Source: Terrimesophilobacter sp038243605 (GTDB lineage Bacteria > Actinomycetota > Actinomycetes > Actinomycetales > Microbacteriaceae). From it: a stretch of DNA of 64,000 nt. The DNA is taken from contig JBBSQX010000006.1 of the NCBI GenBank assembly GCA_038243605.1, positions 1 through 64,000 of the forward strand, given 5' to 3'. Numbering within the stretch: position 1 is the stretch's first letter; each line of letters opens with the position of its first letter. The notes beneath the pieces were generated by a model. It was given only the letters and a program-made list of their open reading frames with translations, was not told where the DNA came from and searched no databases. The position numbers and the translations under genes are program-made. Below, piece after piece: positions 16,714-26,059 of this stretch.

Positions 16714-17367
16714 ATGAGTGACGTACTAAAAGTTGATATTTGGTCTGACATCGCCTGTCCATGGTGCTACATCGGCAAGCGCAAGTTTGAGGCTGGTGTT
16801 GCAGAATTTGGTGAACAGGTGGATGTCGAGTACCACTCGTATGAGCTCGCCCCAGACACGCCTGAAGAGGTAGAGGGCTCTGCCCTGCAGAGCTTCGTCG
16901 AGCGAAAGGGAATCCCGCTCGAGCAGGCTAAAGAAATGTTTGATCGCGTCATCGGCGTCGCTAAAAAGGTCGGCCTCGATTACGACTACGACTCGCTTCA
17001 GTCAACAAACACGGTGCGCGCTCACGAGCTGTTGCATTACGCGAAAGCCCACGGGCGCCAGGTCGACATGAAAGAGCGCCTGCTGCGCGCGTTCTTCGTT
17101 GAGGGGCGTCACGTTGGGCGGGTTAACGATCTCGCTGACCTCGCCGCCGAGATCGGTCTTGATCGCGAAGATGCCGTGCGTGCCCTGACTTCTCGCGAGT
17201 TTCTCCCCGCGGTGGATGCCGACAAAGCCCTGGCTGCTGAGTACGGCATCCAGGGTGTTCCCTTCTTTGTTATCGAGGGAAAGTACGGAGTTTCTGGCGC
17301 GCAAGACGCCACCGTGTTTACTGAGGTGCTCCAAAGGGCCAAAGACGAGAAGGGCGCAACAGTATGA
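16714..17367 (+). CDS. DsbA family oxidoreductase (FrnE-like)
   Basis: Thioredoxin-fold protein of the DsbA/FrnE subgroup, a cytoplasmic disulfide isomerase or oxidoreductase. The N terminus MSDVLKVDIWSDIACPWCYIGKRKFEAGV carries the CPWC active site, and the C-terminal AAEYGIQGVPFFVIEGKYGVSGAQ gives the cis-Pro loop (GVPFF). An inserted helical domain lies between. No signal peptide is present, in line with FrnE proteins rather than periplasmic DsbA. ATG 16714 has TTGGAG 5 nt upstream; length is 217 residues. A 52-residue ORF starts inside the stop codon, suggesting coupled expression. Confidence 0.9.
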   Translation: MSDVLKVDIWSDIACPWCYIGKRKFEAGVAEFGEQVDVEYHSYELAPDTPEEVEGSALQSFVERKGIPLEQAKEMFDRVIGVAKKVGLDYDYDSLQSTNTVRAHELLHYAKAHGRQVDMKERLLRAFFVEGRHVGRVNDLADLAAEIGLDREDAVRALTSREFLPAVDADKALAAEYGIQGVPFFVIEGKYGVSGAQDATVFTEVLQRAKDEKGATV

Positions 17368-17522
17368 GTGAAACGGTGAAGAGCCCGTTCACGATGGTGG
17401 GCTCGGAGGATGCTGCAGTCTGCATCGATGGCGTGTGCGAGGTGCCATCGGCACACGAGCCGGCAACGAATGATGCCCCACCAGCCGCCCCACCCAAAGC
17501 CACCCCCACCGCCGCCAAATAG
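17364..17522 (+). CDS. Small translationally coupled ORF, 52 residues, unknown function
   Basis: ATG 17364 overlaps the DsbA-family stop by 4 bp and opens a 52-residue frame. It begins MSETVKSPFTMVGSEDAAVC, continues through a CIDGVC cysteine pair and ends in a Pro/Ala-rich tail before TAG 17520-17522. The overlap arrangement matches real coupled genes in this window. The cysteine pair is suggestive next to a thiol oxidoreductase, perhaps as a substrate or partner, but that is inference. No domain was recognised. Confidence 0.6.
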   Translation: MSETVKSPFTMVGSEDAAVCIDGVCEVPSAHEPATNDAPPAAPPKATPTAAK

Positions 17523-17599
17523 CGGCTTCACATAAGCTCAGCCCACAGGTCTTGGGTCGAGCGCGCGAGTCTCAGCCGCTTTCTGGGAGAATTGACGCA

Positions 17600-18799
17600 A
17601 TGACCACTCCCGCGACCACTCAGCCTGCCCTTCGGCTCGGGCCCATCGAGCTCGACGTTCCCGTCGTGCTCGCTCCCATGGCGGGCATCACGAACACCGC
17701 ATTCCGTCGACTCTGCCGCGAGTTTGGCGCTGGTCTGTATGTGAGCGAGATGATTACGAGCCGTGCACTTGTCGAGCGTGGCGAGAAGACGATGCGTCTC
17801 ATCCGGCATCACGAGTCTGAAACCCCACGCAGTATTCAGCTTTACAGCGTCGACCCGAAGACGGTGTCGGAGGCCGTCACGATGTTGGTCGCCGAAGATC
17901 GTGCCGACCACATCGATTTGAACTTCGGATGCCCTGTGCCGAAGGTCACCCGCAAGGGCGGGGGAGCCGCTCTCCCGTGGAAGCTCGACCTGTTCCGCGA
18001 CATTGTGGAGGCCGCCGTGAAAGCCGGCGGCACTGTTCCGGTCACGGTGAAAATGCGCAAAGGCATCGACAGCAATCACCTCACCTACCTTGAGGCCGGA
18101 CGCATCGCCGCGGGCGCGGGGGTGGCGAGCATCGCGCTGCACGCGCGCACGGCGTCTGAGTTCTATAGCGGTACTGCCGACTGGTCGTCGATCGCGACAC
18201 TGAAAGAAGCGATAGCCGACGTGCCGGTTCTCGGAAACGGCGACATTTGGAGTGGGGCGGATGCCATCCGCATGATGGACGAAACCGGTTGCGATGGTGT
18301 TGTGGTTGGCCGTGGTTGCCTCGGACGTCCATGGCTTTTTGGCGACTTGGTCGCAGCGTTCAAAGTACGTTCGGGTGAGATCACTCCAGAAGAAGCAGCG
18401 CGCCGTCAGGCGAAGCCGACTCTGGGAGTCGTTGCCGCAACACTCCGTCGCCACACCGAGTTGCTCGCAGAGTTTCTCGCCACCGATGGTGAGAGCGGTG
18501 AGGAGTGGGCGTGCCGCGACATCCGCAAACACGTCTCCTGGTATTTCAAGGGTTACCCGGTGGGTAGCGAACTTCGTTCGGCGCTCGCGAGGGTAGAAAG
18601 CCTCCAGCAGATGGACGACCTTCTCGGTCAGCTTGACTGGAGTGCGCCTTACCCCGGTGATGACGCAGAGGGTCCGAGGGGTCGCGCGGGCCACGCGAAG
18701 CGCACAGTTCTGCCCCAGGGTTGGCTCGACAGCCGCGAACTTGCTTCCGCTGATCGCTCAGAGCTCAGCGAGGGCGAAGCGGATACCACCGGTGGTTGA
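17600..18799 (+). CDS. dusB: tRNA-dihydrouridine synthase (DusB-like)
   Basis: FMN-dependent enzyme reducing uridines in the tRNA D loop with NADPH. TIM-barrel motifs are APMAGITNTAFRRLC, ELYVSEM-like GLYVSEMITSRALVE, HIDLNFGCPVPKVTRKGGGAALPWK (catalytic Cys), VTVKMRKGID, ALHARTASEFYSGTADW, GNGDIWSGADA and DGVVVGRGCLGRPWLF. The 399 residues include a C-terminal helical tRNA-binding domain and a charged tail. ATG 17600 follows GGGAGA with good spacing. The dgt start lies inside its last codons. The subclass letter is less certain than the family. Confidence 0.93.
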   Translation: MTTPATTQPALRLGPIELDVPVVLAPMAGITNTAFRRLCREFGAGLYVSEMITSRALVERGEKTMRLIRHHESETPRSIQLYSVDPKTVSEAVTMLVAEDRADHIDLNFGCPVPKVTRKGGGAALPWKLDLFRDIVEAAVKAGGTVPVTVKMRKGIDSNHLTYLEAGRIAAGAGVASIALHARTASEFYSGTADWSSIATLKEAIADVPVLGNGDIWSGADAIRMMDETGCDGVVVGRGCLGRPWLFGDLVAAFKVRSGEITPEEAARRQAKPTLGVVAATLRRHTELLAEFLATDGESGEEWACRDIRKHVSWYFKGYPVGSELRSALARVESLQQMDDLLGQLDWSAPYPGDDAEGPRGRAGHAKRTVLPQGWLDSRELASADRSELSEGEADTTGG

Positions 18800-20048
18800 G
18801 TCTGGCACGTACTCCTCCCACGACACGGCGCGCTGGCTGCCAGAGGAACATTCAAGCCGACGCAGTGATTTTGCGCGCGACCGTGCGCGGGTTCTGCACT
18901 CGAGTGCTTTGCGTCGACTCGCCGCCAAAACTCAGGTGCTCAGTCCGACGGCGGGTGTCGACAACGCACGCAATCGCCTCACCCACTCGCTCGAGGTCGC
19001 CCAGGTTGGTCGCGAGCTCGCGTCGAGCCTCGGCCTCGACCCAGATGTTGTGGATACCGCATGCCTCGCTCATGATCTTGGGCATCCGCCGTTCGGCCAT
19101 AACGGCGAGCGAGCTCTGAACGCATGGAGTCTCGACATCGGCGGTTTCGAGGGCAACGCGCAAACTTTGAGGCTGCTCACGCGTATCGAACCCAAAGTGT
19201 TCGGCGCGGATGGCAGATCGTTCGGGCTTAACCTCACGCGCGCAAGCCTTGATGCGAGTTGCAAGTATCCGTGGCCGACTGAGAGCGCGGTGGGGGACCC
19301 GAGCGGCAGGGCGAAGTTTGGGTTTTATCCCGATGACACTTCGGTGTTCCATTGGCTGCGAGAGGGCGCTCCTGAGCGGAAATTGTGTAGTGAAGCGCAG
19401 GTCATGGATCTCTCGGACGACATCGCCTATTCGGTGCACGATTTCGAGGACGCGATCGTAGGCGAATACATTGATGTTCCTGCGCTTGGTTCACGCGTCA
19501 ATCACGACGAACTCGTGGAGTCGATGTTCGCGTGGATTGGCGGGGAGCTGGATCACGACGAGCTCATTGCCGCATTCGATCGCCTTGATTCGCTCGATTC
19601 GTGGATCGACGAATTCGATGGAACTCGTGTAGCTCACGGCAAGCTCAAAAATCTCACGAGCCAGCTCATCGGCCGGTTTGCGGGAACGGCAACAAAGGCA
19701 ACCCTCGCGGCTCACGGTACCGAGCCGGTCATTCGGTTCGCGGCGAGCATCGTTGTTCCGCGCGAAACGCGGGCAGAGATCGCTGTTCTGAAAGGAATTG
19801 TCGCGGCGAATGTCATGTCGACGAACTCTCGAAAGCCGATCTATGCGCAGCAGCGCGACACCATTACCGAACTGGCTGACACGCTTTTTGAGCGAGGGCC
19901 CTCCGAGTTGGATGCTGGCTTTGCCGCAGACTGGCGCGATGCAGATTCCGACGCTGCCCGTAAACGCGCTGTCGTTGACCAGGTCGCGAGCCTCACTGAC
20001 CAGTCGGCGAACGCCTGGCACACGAGGCTCGTGCGGCGCCCAGCTTAG
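18792..20048 (+). CDS. dgt: Deoxyguanosinetriphosphate triphosphohydrolase-like protein (HD domain)
   Basis: HD-superfamily dNTPase that releases triphosphate from deoxynucleotides. The metal-binding pattern is H...HD...D: NRLTHSLEVAQVGRELA, CLAHDLGHPPFGHNGERAL and VMDLSDDIAYSVHDFEDAI. The N-terminal RRSDFARDRARVLHSSALRRLAAKTQVL is family-typical. GTG 18792 (MVESGTYSSHDTARWL) is chosen, giving 418 residues and an 8-bp overlap with dusB; an upstream extension would run across dusB. dgt next to dnaG is a conserved actinobacterial arrangement, with 9 bp between them here. Confidence 0.93.
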   Translation: MVESGTYSSHDTARWLPEEHSSRRSDFARDRARVLHSSALRRLAAKTQVLSPTAGVDNARNRLTHSLEVAQVGRELASSLGLDPDVVDTACLAHDLGHPPFGHNGERALNAWSLDIGGFEGNAQTLRLLTRIEPKVFGADGRSFGLNLTRASLDASCKYPWPTESAVGDPSGRAKFGFYPDDTSVFHWLREGAPERKLCSEAQVMDLSDDIAYSVHDFEDAIVGEYIDVPALGSRVNHDELVESMFAWIGGELDHDELIAAFDRLDSLDSWIDEFDGTRVAHGKLKNLTSQLIGRFAGTATKATLAAHGTEPVIRFAASIVVPRETRAEIAVLKGIVAANVMSTNSRKPIYAQQRDTITELADTLFERGPSELDAGFAADWRDADSDAARKRAVVDQVASLTDQSANAWHTRLVRRPA

Positions 20049-20057
20049 AATCAAGAC

Positions 20058-22040
20058 ATGGCAGGCCTGATCCGCAGGAACGATATCGACGAGGTTCGGT
20101 CGCGGGTTAATATCGTGGATGTTTTGGGTGATTACGTCACGCTCAAGAGCGCAGGCGTCGGTTCCCTTAAAGGGTTGTGTCCGTTCCACGATGAGCGGAG
20201 CCCAAGTTTTCACGTGAGGCCGCAGGTTGGTCGCTATCACTGCTTCGGTTGCGGTGAAGACGGCGATGTCTTCACTTTCCTGCAAAAAATGGATCACGTG
20301 ACCTTCTCTGAAGCTGTAGAGCGGATGGCGGCAAGGGTCGGCATCGAGCTTCACTACGAAGACGGCGGCACGGCAGACAAGGACCGCGGTAATCGCGCAC
20401 GGTTGCTTGCCGCGAACCAGGCGGCGGCCGAGTTCTTTGTAGCGCAACTTGCAACTCCTGCGGCAGAGCCCGGGCGCTCTTTTTTGGGCGCGCGGGGGTT
20501 CGATTCGGCGTCGGCGGCACACTTTGGGGTCGGTTTTGCGCCCAAAAGTTATGATGCGCTGAGCAAGCATCTCCTTTCTCTTGGTTTTACTGACGAGGAA
20601 CTTCTGGGTGCCGGGCTGGTCGGCGAGGGTGACCACGGCACCTATGACAGGTTTCGCGGGCGATTGGTGTGGCCAATCCGAGATACGACGGGGCAAACTC
20701 TCGGTTTCGGGGCGCGCAAGCTCCTCGACGATGACCAGGGGCCCAAATACTTGAACACCCCCGAGACGTCCGTGTACCACAAATCCCAAGTTCTCTATGG
20801 GCTCGATCTTGCTAAACGAGACATTTCTCGTGGCAAAAAAGTTGTGGTTGTCGAAGGCTACACAGATGTCATGGCGTGCCACCTTGCCGGCGTCACTACC
20901 GCTGTTGCAACGTGTGGAACGGCGTTTGGTGTTGACCACATTAAGATCATTCGTCGAGTGCTTGGTGACGTCGACAACCTTGATTCGCACGGGCTTGGCG
21001 AAGTGATTTTCACTTTTGACCCGGATGAGGCGGGCCAGAAGGCGGCCAGCAGGGCGTTCGCTGAGGAGCAGCGGTTCGCCGCGCAGACCTATGTTGCGGT
21101 CGCGCCAGATGGGTTAGACCCGTGCGACCTTCGACTGCAACGCGGGGATGAGGCCATTCGTCGCCTCGTGGATGAGCGCAAGCCCATGTTTGAGTTCATG
21201 ATCCGAAGGGTGCTCGCCACTTTTGACCTTGAGACTGTTGAGGGTCGGGTGGGGGCGGTGCGCGCGGCAGCTCCGGTGTTGGTCAGCATTCGTGATGGAG
21301 CTTTGCATAACGGGTATATGCGCAGTGTTGCGAGGTGGAGTGGGGCTGATCTCCAAGATGTGGTGGGGGCCGTTGCCGCCAGCAGGAAGGCGGCGTCGGC
21401 GCGATCATCCGATGCTCGATCCCCGGTGCGGCAGGATCAGGGGCAACGCGATCAAGGCCAGCAAGGGCCGGGTCGCCAGGGGGCGGTTCCGCAGGGTCCG
21501 CAGGGCCACGGCCAGCAGGGCCAAAGTCGACCCGAAAGTTCGCCAGAGGCGCTTTCTGAGCGCGGGCCGTCCATCACGAGTTTGCCTACTGACCCGCTGA
21601 CGCGGTTGGAGCGCGATGCGCTCATGGCTATCCTGCAACAGCCAGAGGGCGTGGGGCGCGACCTCGTGTTGCGCGTCGCTCGGGTCACTTTCTCGAATTC
21701 GACTTTGCAGGTTGTGCGCGACGGGATCGCGGCGAGTATGGATGACTTTGCATCACCGCAGTGGGGATCGAGAGTGGCAGAGGAAGTCCCTTCGGTGTTT
21801 TCAGGGATCGTGAACCAACTTATTGTTGCGCCGATTCCCGAGAAGTCTGGGCGGGAACTTTCGCTTTACTGTCGCGGTGTTGTCGTGTCCTTGATCGGTC
21901 GTGATCTTTTGGCGAAGAAGGCCGAATTGTTGGGCCGCTTGCAGCGAACGGATGCCTCGGCGGAGCCAGATCGCTATCGAGAGCTGCAACGGGAGCTCAT
22001 GAGCGTCGAGGCTGAACGTCGCGGGCTCATTGGTGAGTAA
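20058..22040 (+). CDS. dnaG: DNA primase DnaG
   Basis: Synthesises RNA primers at the replication fork. An N-terminal CHC2 zinc-binding domain has Cys41, His44, Cys62 and Cys65 (CPFHDERSPSF and YHCFGCGEDGD). The catalytic core shows DRFRGRLVWPIRD, the TOPRIM motif VVVEGYTDVMACH and TFDPDEAGQKAA. A glutamine/glycine-rich linker at about residues 450-490 (QDQGQRDQGQQGPGRQ) separates it from the C-terminal helicase-binding domain. The linker is low-complexity and unlike the rest of the protein. It has 660 residues and starts 9 bp after dgt. Confidence 0.97.
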   Translation: MAGLIRRNDIDEVRSRVNIVDVLGDYVTLKSAGVGSLKGLCPFHDERSPSFHVRPQVGRYHCFGCGEDGDVFTFLQKMDHVTFSEAVERMAARVGIELHYEDGGTADKDRGNRARLLAANQAAAEFFVAQLATPAAEPGRSFLGARGFDSASAAHFGVGFAPKSYDALSKHLLSLGFTDEELLGAGLVGEGDHGTYDRFRGRLVWPIRDTTGQTLGFGARKLLDDDQGPKYLNTPETSVYHKSQVLYGLDLAKRDISRGKKVVVVEGYTDVMACHLAGVTTAVATCGTAFGVDHIKIIRRVLGDVDNLDSHGLGEVIFTFDPDEAGQKAASRAFAEEQRFAAQTYVAVAPDGLDPCDLRLQRGDEAIRRLVDERKPMFEFMIRRVLATFDLETVEGRVGAVRAAAPVLVSIRDGALHNGYMRSVARWSGADLQDVVGAVAASRKAASARSSDARSPVRQDQGQRDQGQQGPGRQGAVPQGPQGHGQQGQSRPESSPEALSERGPSITSLPTDPLTRLERDALMAILQQPEGVGRDLVLRVARVTFSNSTLQVVRDGIAASMDDFASPQWGSRVAEEVPSVFSGIVNQLIVAPIPEKSGRELSLYCRGVVVSLIGRDLLAKKAELLGRLQRTDASAEPDRYRELQRELMSVEAERRGLIGE

Positions 22041-22218
22041 GTTGCAGAACAATAAACTTTCGGCACTAAACGTGAATAATCCACCCGTGTGCGGGATGTT
22101 TCGTGTTATCAAGGTGTAATACAACCGAGGCGTTCTATCCTGCACGCCGTGGCCCGTATTCCCGCCTAAGCCCAAACTAGCTTCGGCGGGTTCTCACAAC
22201 AGAGAGAGGTATCCGGAT
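22041..22218 (+). promoter_or_regulatory. Promoter and structured leader of the ABC importer operon
   Basis: The 178-bp gap first has a small hairpin CCCG-TGTG-CGGG near 22084-22095, possibly ending the dnaG transcript. A probable -10 box TAATAC lies at 22118-22123 (preceded by TG), with no convincing -35. The expected 5' leader of about 90 nt contains CCCGCC (about 22159) pairing with GGCGGG (about 22186), followed by the ribosome-binding stretch AGAGAGAGG before ATG 22219. Confidence 0.45.
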
Positions 22219-23844
22219 ATGACGTCCGCATCCACGATCCGAAAGCGCACCCTTACCGTGCTCGGTGGCACCGCCATCGCAGCAATGGTTCTCAGCGGCT
22301 GCACCGCCGGAAACGACACCGGAACATCCGGTGGAACGATCACCGTCGGTACCACCGACAAGGTGACGGTTCTTGACCCTGCTGGTTCGTATGACAATGG
22401 CTCGTTCTTCGTTATGAACAACGTGTTCCCATTCTTGATGAACTCCAACCCAGGTAGTGCGGATGTCAACCCTGACATCGCCGAAAAGGCCGAGTTCACC
22501 TCACCGACTGAGTACACGGTCACGCTCAAGAAGGGCCTCAAGTGGGCTAACGGCAACGATCTGACGGCATCCGATGTCAAGTTCAGCTTCGACCGCCAGT
22601 TGAAGATCGCGGCAGACAACGGTCCGTCGTCGCTTCTTTACAACCTCGAGAAGACCGATGTGAAGGATGACCTCACGGTCGTCTTTACGCTCAAGGCAGG
22701 TGACGACCAGATCTGGCCACAGATTCTGTCCAGCCCAGCTGGCCCGATCGTAGACGAAGATGTCTTCTCGGCTGACGCGCTCACTTCAGACGATGACATC
22801 GTTGACGGTAAGGCCTTCGCCGGTCCGTACACGATCTCGAGCTACAAGTTCAACGAACTTGTTCAGTTCAAGGCGTTCGACGGCTACAAGGGCCTGCTGA
22901 AGACCCCAGCGACCTCGACCATCAACCTCAAGTACTACGCTGACCAGTCGAACATGAAGCTCGACGTTCAGGAAGGCAACATCGACGTCGCCACCCGCAG
23001 CCTGTCTGCGACCGACATCGACAGCCTTTCCAGCAACAAGGACGTCGTTGTTCACAAGGGACCGGGTGGAGAAATCCGCTACATCGTCTTCAACTTCGAC
23101 ACCATGCCGTTCGGTGCGACCACTGCCGACGCGGATGCCTCCAAGGCACTCGCAGTTCGCCAGGCAATGGCCGACCTGATCGACCGTGAGGCCATCGCGA
23201 ACCAGGTTTACAAGGGCACCTACCTGCCGTTGTACTCCTTCGTTCCTGCTGGTCTGACCGGTGCCAGTGAGGTTCTCAAGGACCTCTACGGCGATGGAAG
23301 CGGTGGCCCAAGCCTCGACAAGGCAACTGCGGCTCTCAAGGATGCTGGCGTCACGACTCCGGTAACACTGAACCTTCAGTACAACCCGGACCACTACGGT
23401 GCAAGCTCGGGTGACGAGTACGCACTCATCAAGTCGCAGCTCGAGACTTCTGGCCTCTTCACGGTGAACCTGCAGTCCACCGAGTGGGTTCAGTACTCGA
23501 AGGACCGTTCAGCTGACGTGTATCCGATGTACCAGCTTGGCTGGTTCCCGGACTACTCCGACGCGGACAACTACCTGTCAGTGTTCTTCCAGAAGGAAAA
23601 CTTCCTGAAGAACCACTACGACAACCCCGAGGTGGCGACGCTCATCCAACAGCAGGCAGTAGAAACTGACGCCGACAAGCGCGTCAAGGAAATCCAGGAC
23701 ATTCAGGCGAAGGTGGCAGCTGATCTGTCCACCCTCCCGTTGCTCCAGGGCGCACAGGTTGTTGTCTCGGGCAAGGATGTGAAGGGCGTGGACGACACGC
23801 TTGACGCTTCCTTCAAGTTCCGTTTCAACGTACTGAGCAAGTAA
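22219..23844 (+). CDS. ABC transporter substrate-binding lipoprotein (SBP family 5)
   Basis: Extracellular lipoprotein receptor of a peptide/nickel/opine-type importer. The signal peptide has basic residues (RKR) at 8-10, a hydrophobic core and lipobox VLSGC with Cys28 as the acylation site. The mature part matches SBP_bac_5: ITVGTTDKVTVLDPAGSYD, a YTVTLKKGLKWANGNDLTASDVKFSFDR block, AVRQAMADLIDREAIANQVYKG and a C-terminal LPLLQGAQVVV. The 541-residue length is normal. Codon use is strongly biased to GTC/ATC/CTC/AAG, suggesting high expression relative to the rest of the operon, consistent with the hairpin after the stop. The ligand is not deducible; peptides and oligosaccharides are both possible. 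Confidence 0.94.
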   Translation: MTSASTIRKRTLTVLGGTAIAAMVLSGCTAGNDTGTSGGTITVGTTDKVTVLDPAGSYDNGSFFVMNNVFPFLMNSNPGSADVNPDIAEKAEFTSPTEYTVTLKKGLKWANGNDLTASDVKFSFDRQLKIAADNGPSSLLYNLEKTDVKDDLTVVFTLKAGDDQIWPQILSSPAGPIVDEDVFSADALTSDDDIVDGKAFAGPYTISSYKFNELVQFKAFDGYKGLLKTPATSTINLKYYADQSNMKLDVQEGNIDVATRSLSATDIDSLSSNKDVVVHKGPGGEIRYIVFNFDTMPFGATTADADASKALAVRQAMADLIDREAIANQVYKGTYLPLYSFVPAGLTGASEVLKDLYGDGSGGPSLDKATAALKDAGVTTPVTLNLQYNPDHYGASSGDEYALIKSQLETSGLFTVNLQSTEWVQYSKDRSADVYPMYQLGWFPDYSDADNYLSVFFQKENFLKNHYDNPEVATLIQQQAVETDADKRVKEIQDIQAKVAADLSTLPLLQGAQVVVSGKDVKGVDDTLDASFKFRFNVLSK

Positions 23845-23855
23845 GACCGATCAAG

Positions 23856-23926
23856 ACGGCTACTATTTAATAGCCGTAACAGGGGGCGGTCCGCACATTT
23901 CGCGGGTCGCCCCCTTCTTTCGAGCA
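23856..23926 (+). terminator. Two hairpins after the lipoprotein gene, second terminator-like
   Basis: ACGGCTA (23856-23862) pairs with TAGCCGT (23871-23877). A second, stronger hairpin starts at GGGGGCG (23882-23888), its outer arm closing with CGCCCCC (about 23908-23914) and followed by TTCTTT. The second hairpin is a textbook intrinsic terminator between the binding-protein gene and the permease genes. It probably allows partial read-through, so that the receptor is made in excess over the membrane subunits. Confidence 0.8.
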
Positions 23927-23973
23927 TTCCCTTAGGCAGCGTGTTGTGCAGTGCGTGGCGAAGATTGGCAAAG

Positions 23974-25071
23974 ATGACAACCACAGAAGTTTCAGAGACT
24001 CCGACCCCAGGGGTCGAGTCTGATCAGAAGGCGAGATCGAAGGGCTCTGGAGGGAGCTTCGGTCGGTACGTTCTTGTCAGACTTCTGCTCATCATCCCCA
24101 CGGTGTTCATTCTCATCACGATGGTGTTCGTGCTCATGCGTATGATCGGTGACCCGATCACCGCGAGACTTGGCGACCGGCTGCCAGCAGACAAGCTGCA
24201 GGAGCTTATTCACGCCGCGGGTTACGACCGGCCAATTATCGTGCAGTACATCGAGTACCTTGGTCAGATATTGACGGGCAACTTCGGTAACACTATTTCT
24301 AACAACCGCCCGGTTTCTGAGGTTCTGCTCACCTATGGCGCTGGCACGTTAGAGCTCGTGGTGTATTCGCTCATTGTCGCGTTCATCGTGGGAATTCCGC
24401 TCGGAATGCTTGCAGCGTACCTCCGTGACAAGTGGCCAGATGCCGTGCTACGCGTCACTGCGATCCTGTTTTACGCGACACCGATCTTCTTCGCCGGGCT
24501 TCTTCTGAAGCTCGTCTTCTCGGTGTGGCTCAAAATTCTTCCCGTCAACGGGCGCGCGTCAACAAATACGGAACTAAATCTTGGGACTCTCGACCACCCA
24601 ACGAATATTTACATTATTGATGCGTTTCGCACCGGCAACCCGTCGGATGTTACCGACGTACTCCTGCACGCGATTCTCCCTGGTGTTGCGCTGGGGTTGC
24701 TCACCGCAGGAATATTCCTGAGACTTATTCGCTTGAATGTCATCGGCACGCTGGGTCAGGACTATGTGGATGCTGCGCGGTCCCGCGGGGTGAAGGAACT
24801 GAGGCTCGTACGTAAGCACGCCTACAAGCCGGCGCTCGTTCCCATCATTACCGTGATTGGCATGCAAATAGCCTTGCTTCTCGGAGGCGCAGTACTGACG
24901 GAAACCGTCTTTGAATGGCGAGGTCTCGGCTTCGCCTTGGTGGAGTTCATTAAAGCGAGGGACTACGTGGCTGTGCAGAGCATCGTTATCCTGTTGGCGG
25001 TGATTGTGGCGTTCACAAACTTCATCGTCGATATTGTCGCTGCGCTGATCGACCCGAGAGTGAGGTACTGA
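23974..25071 (+). CDS. ABC transporter permease (DppB/OppB family)
   Basis: First inner-membrane permease of the importer. The 365 residues show a cytoplasmic N-tail of about 30 residues, then helices at about 38-60, 130-155, 165-185, 195-215, 250-275 and 325-350. The family loop RPVSEVLLTYGAGTLELVVYSL and the EAA-type coupling motif DYVDAARSRGVKELRLVRKHAYKPALVPIITVIG are present. ATG 23974 (MTTTEVSETPTP) is the start chosen. Spacing to the next permease is 1 bp. It is expected to pair with the DppC-like permease. Confidence 0.93.
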   Translation: MTTTEVSETPTPGVESDQKARSKGSGGSFGRYVLVRLLLIIPTVFILITMVFVLMRMIGDPITARLGDRLPADKLQELIHAAGYDRPIIVQYIEYLGQILTGNFGNTISNNRPVSEVLLTYGAGTLELVVYSLIVAFIVGIPLGMLAAYLRDKWPDAVLRVTAILFYATPIFFAGLLLKLVFSVWLKILPVNGRASTNTELNLGTLDHPTNIYIIDAFRTGNPSDVTDVLLHAILPGVALGLLTAGIFLRLIRLNVIGTLGQDYVDAARSRGVKELRLVRKHAYKPALVPIITVIGMQIALLLGGAVLTETVFEWRGLGFALVEFIKARDYVAVQSIVILLAVIVAFTNFIVDIVAALIDPRVRY

Positions 25072-25072
25072 C

Positions 25073-26059
25073 ATGACGAGCGTCATTTCTGTGAAGCCCA
25101 ATTTTTGGGCCCAGCTTCCCGTCATCAAACAGGTACGTCAGAGCGTCGGATGGCAACGCGGCATGCTCATCGCTGGCCTTGCGATTATCGGTGTGTTCCT
25201 GCTCACAGCAATTTTTGCGCCGCTGCTTGCTCCCTATGGATTCAACCAACTTCGTGACGACAACGGCCTGTTCGGTGCCCAGGTGGCACCGGGCGGGGAA
25301 CACGTTTTTGGCACCACCAAGGGCGGCTACGACGTACTGTCCCGAGTAATCTGGGGTACGCAGACTGCGGCACTCGTCATCATCATCGCGGTCGCTTTGT
25401 CTGTGTTTGCTGGAATTCTTCTCGGTCTCATTTCTGGCTACTTCGGTGGGTGGGTCGACCGGATTCTGGTTGTTGTCGCGGATGCTGTTTACGCGTTCCC
25501 TACGCTTCTCTTAGCGATCGTCATGGCGATCGTGATCTCGGGTGGCAAGTCAAGCCTGGTTGGTGGTCTGCTTGCGGCCTCGATTTCGATCACGGTGATC
25601 TTCATCCCGCAGTATTTCCGGGTGGTCAGATCAGAAGTCGTGCGAATGAAGGCTGAAGCATTCGTTGAATCGGCGAAGGTGATCGGTGCGACTAATTCGC
25701 GAGTGATGTTCCGTCACTTGCTGCGCAACTCGACCCGCACGCTGCCGCTTATTCTCACCTTGAATGCCTCGGAAGCCATCATGACCCTCGCGGCCCTTGG
25801 GTTCCTTGGGTTCGGTATTGAGCCAACGTCTGCGGCGGAGTGGGGTTACGACCTCAACCAGTCGATTTCGGATGTCGCGGCTGGCATTTGGTGGACATCA
25901 ATCTTCCCAGGAGTTGCCATCGTGCTTGTCGTGCTTGGCGTCACGCTCGTGGGCGAGAGCATGAACGACCTTGCAGACCCCCGACTGCGCACGCGCCATC
26001 GCGCACTGTCAAGTGGCGTCGCCACGAACGAGGTTGACGAGCTGGAGGAGAACCTGTGA
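25073..26059 (+). CDS. ABC transporter permease (DppC/OppC family)
   Basis: Second permease subunit. The 328 residues have an OppC_N helix (GMLIAGLAIIGVFLLTAIFAPLLAPYG) followed by a periplasmic segment HVFGTTKGGYDVLSRVIWGTQTAALV, then five or six more helices. The coupling motif MKAEAFVESAKVIGATNSRVMFRHLLRNST is clear. The start at ATG 25073 is 1 bp after the preceding stop, and the stop overlaps the ATPase start by 4 bp. Together with the DppB-like subunit it forms the channel. Confidence 0.94.
   Translation: MTSVISVKPNFWAQLPVIKQVRQSVGWQRGMLIAGLAIIGVFLLTAIFAPLLAPYGFNQLRDDNGLFGAQVAPGGEHVFGTTKGGYDVLSRVIWGTQTAALVIIIAVALSVFAGILLGLISGYFGGWVDRILVVVADAVYAFPTLLLAIVMAIVISGGKSSLVGGLLAASISITVIFIPQYFRVVRSEVVRMKAEAFVESAKVIGATNSRVMFRHLLRNSTRTLPLILTLNASEAIMTLAALGFLGFGIEPTSAAEWGYDLNQSISDVAAGIWWTSIFPGVAIVLVVLGVTLVGESMNDLADPRLRTRHRALSSGVATNEVDELEENL

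Noticed and set aside
19491..20990. Antisense open frame across dgt and dnaG
   Set aside because: No domain signature, and both sense genes are well supported.
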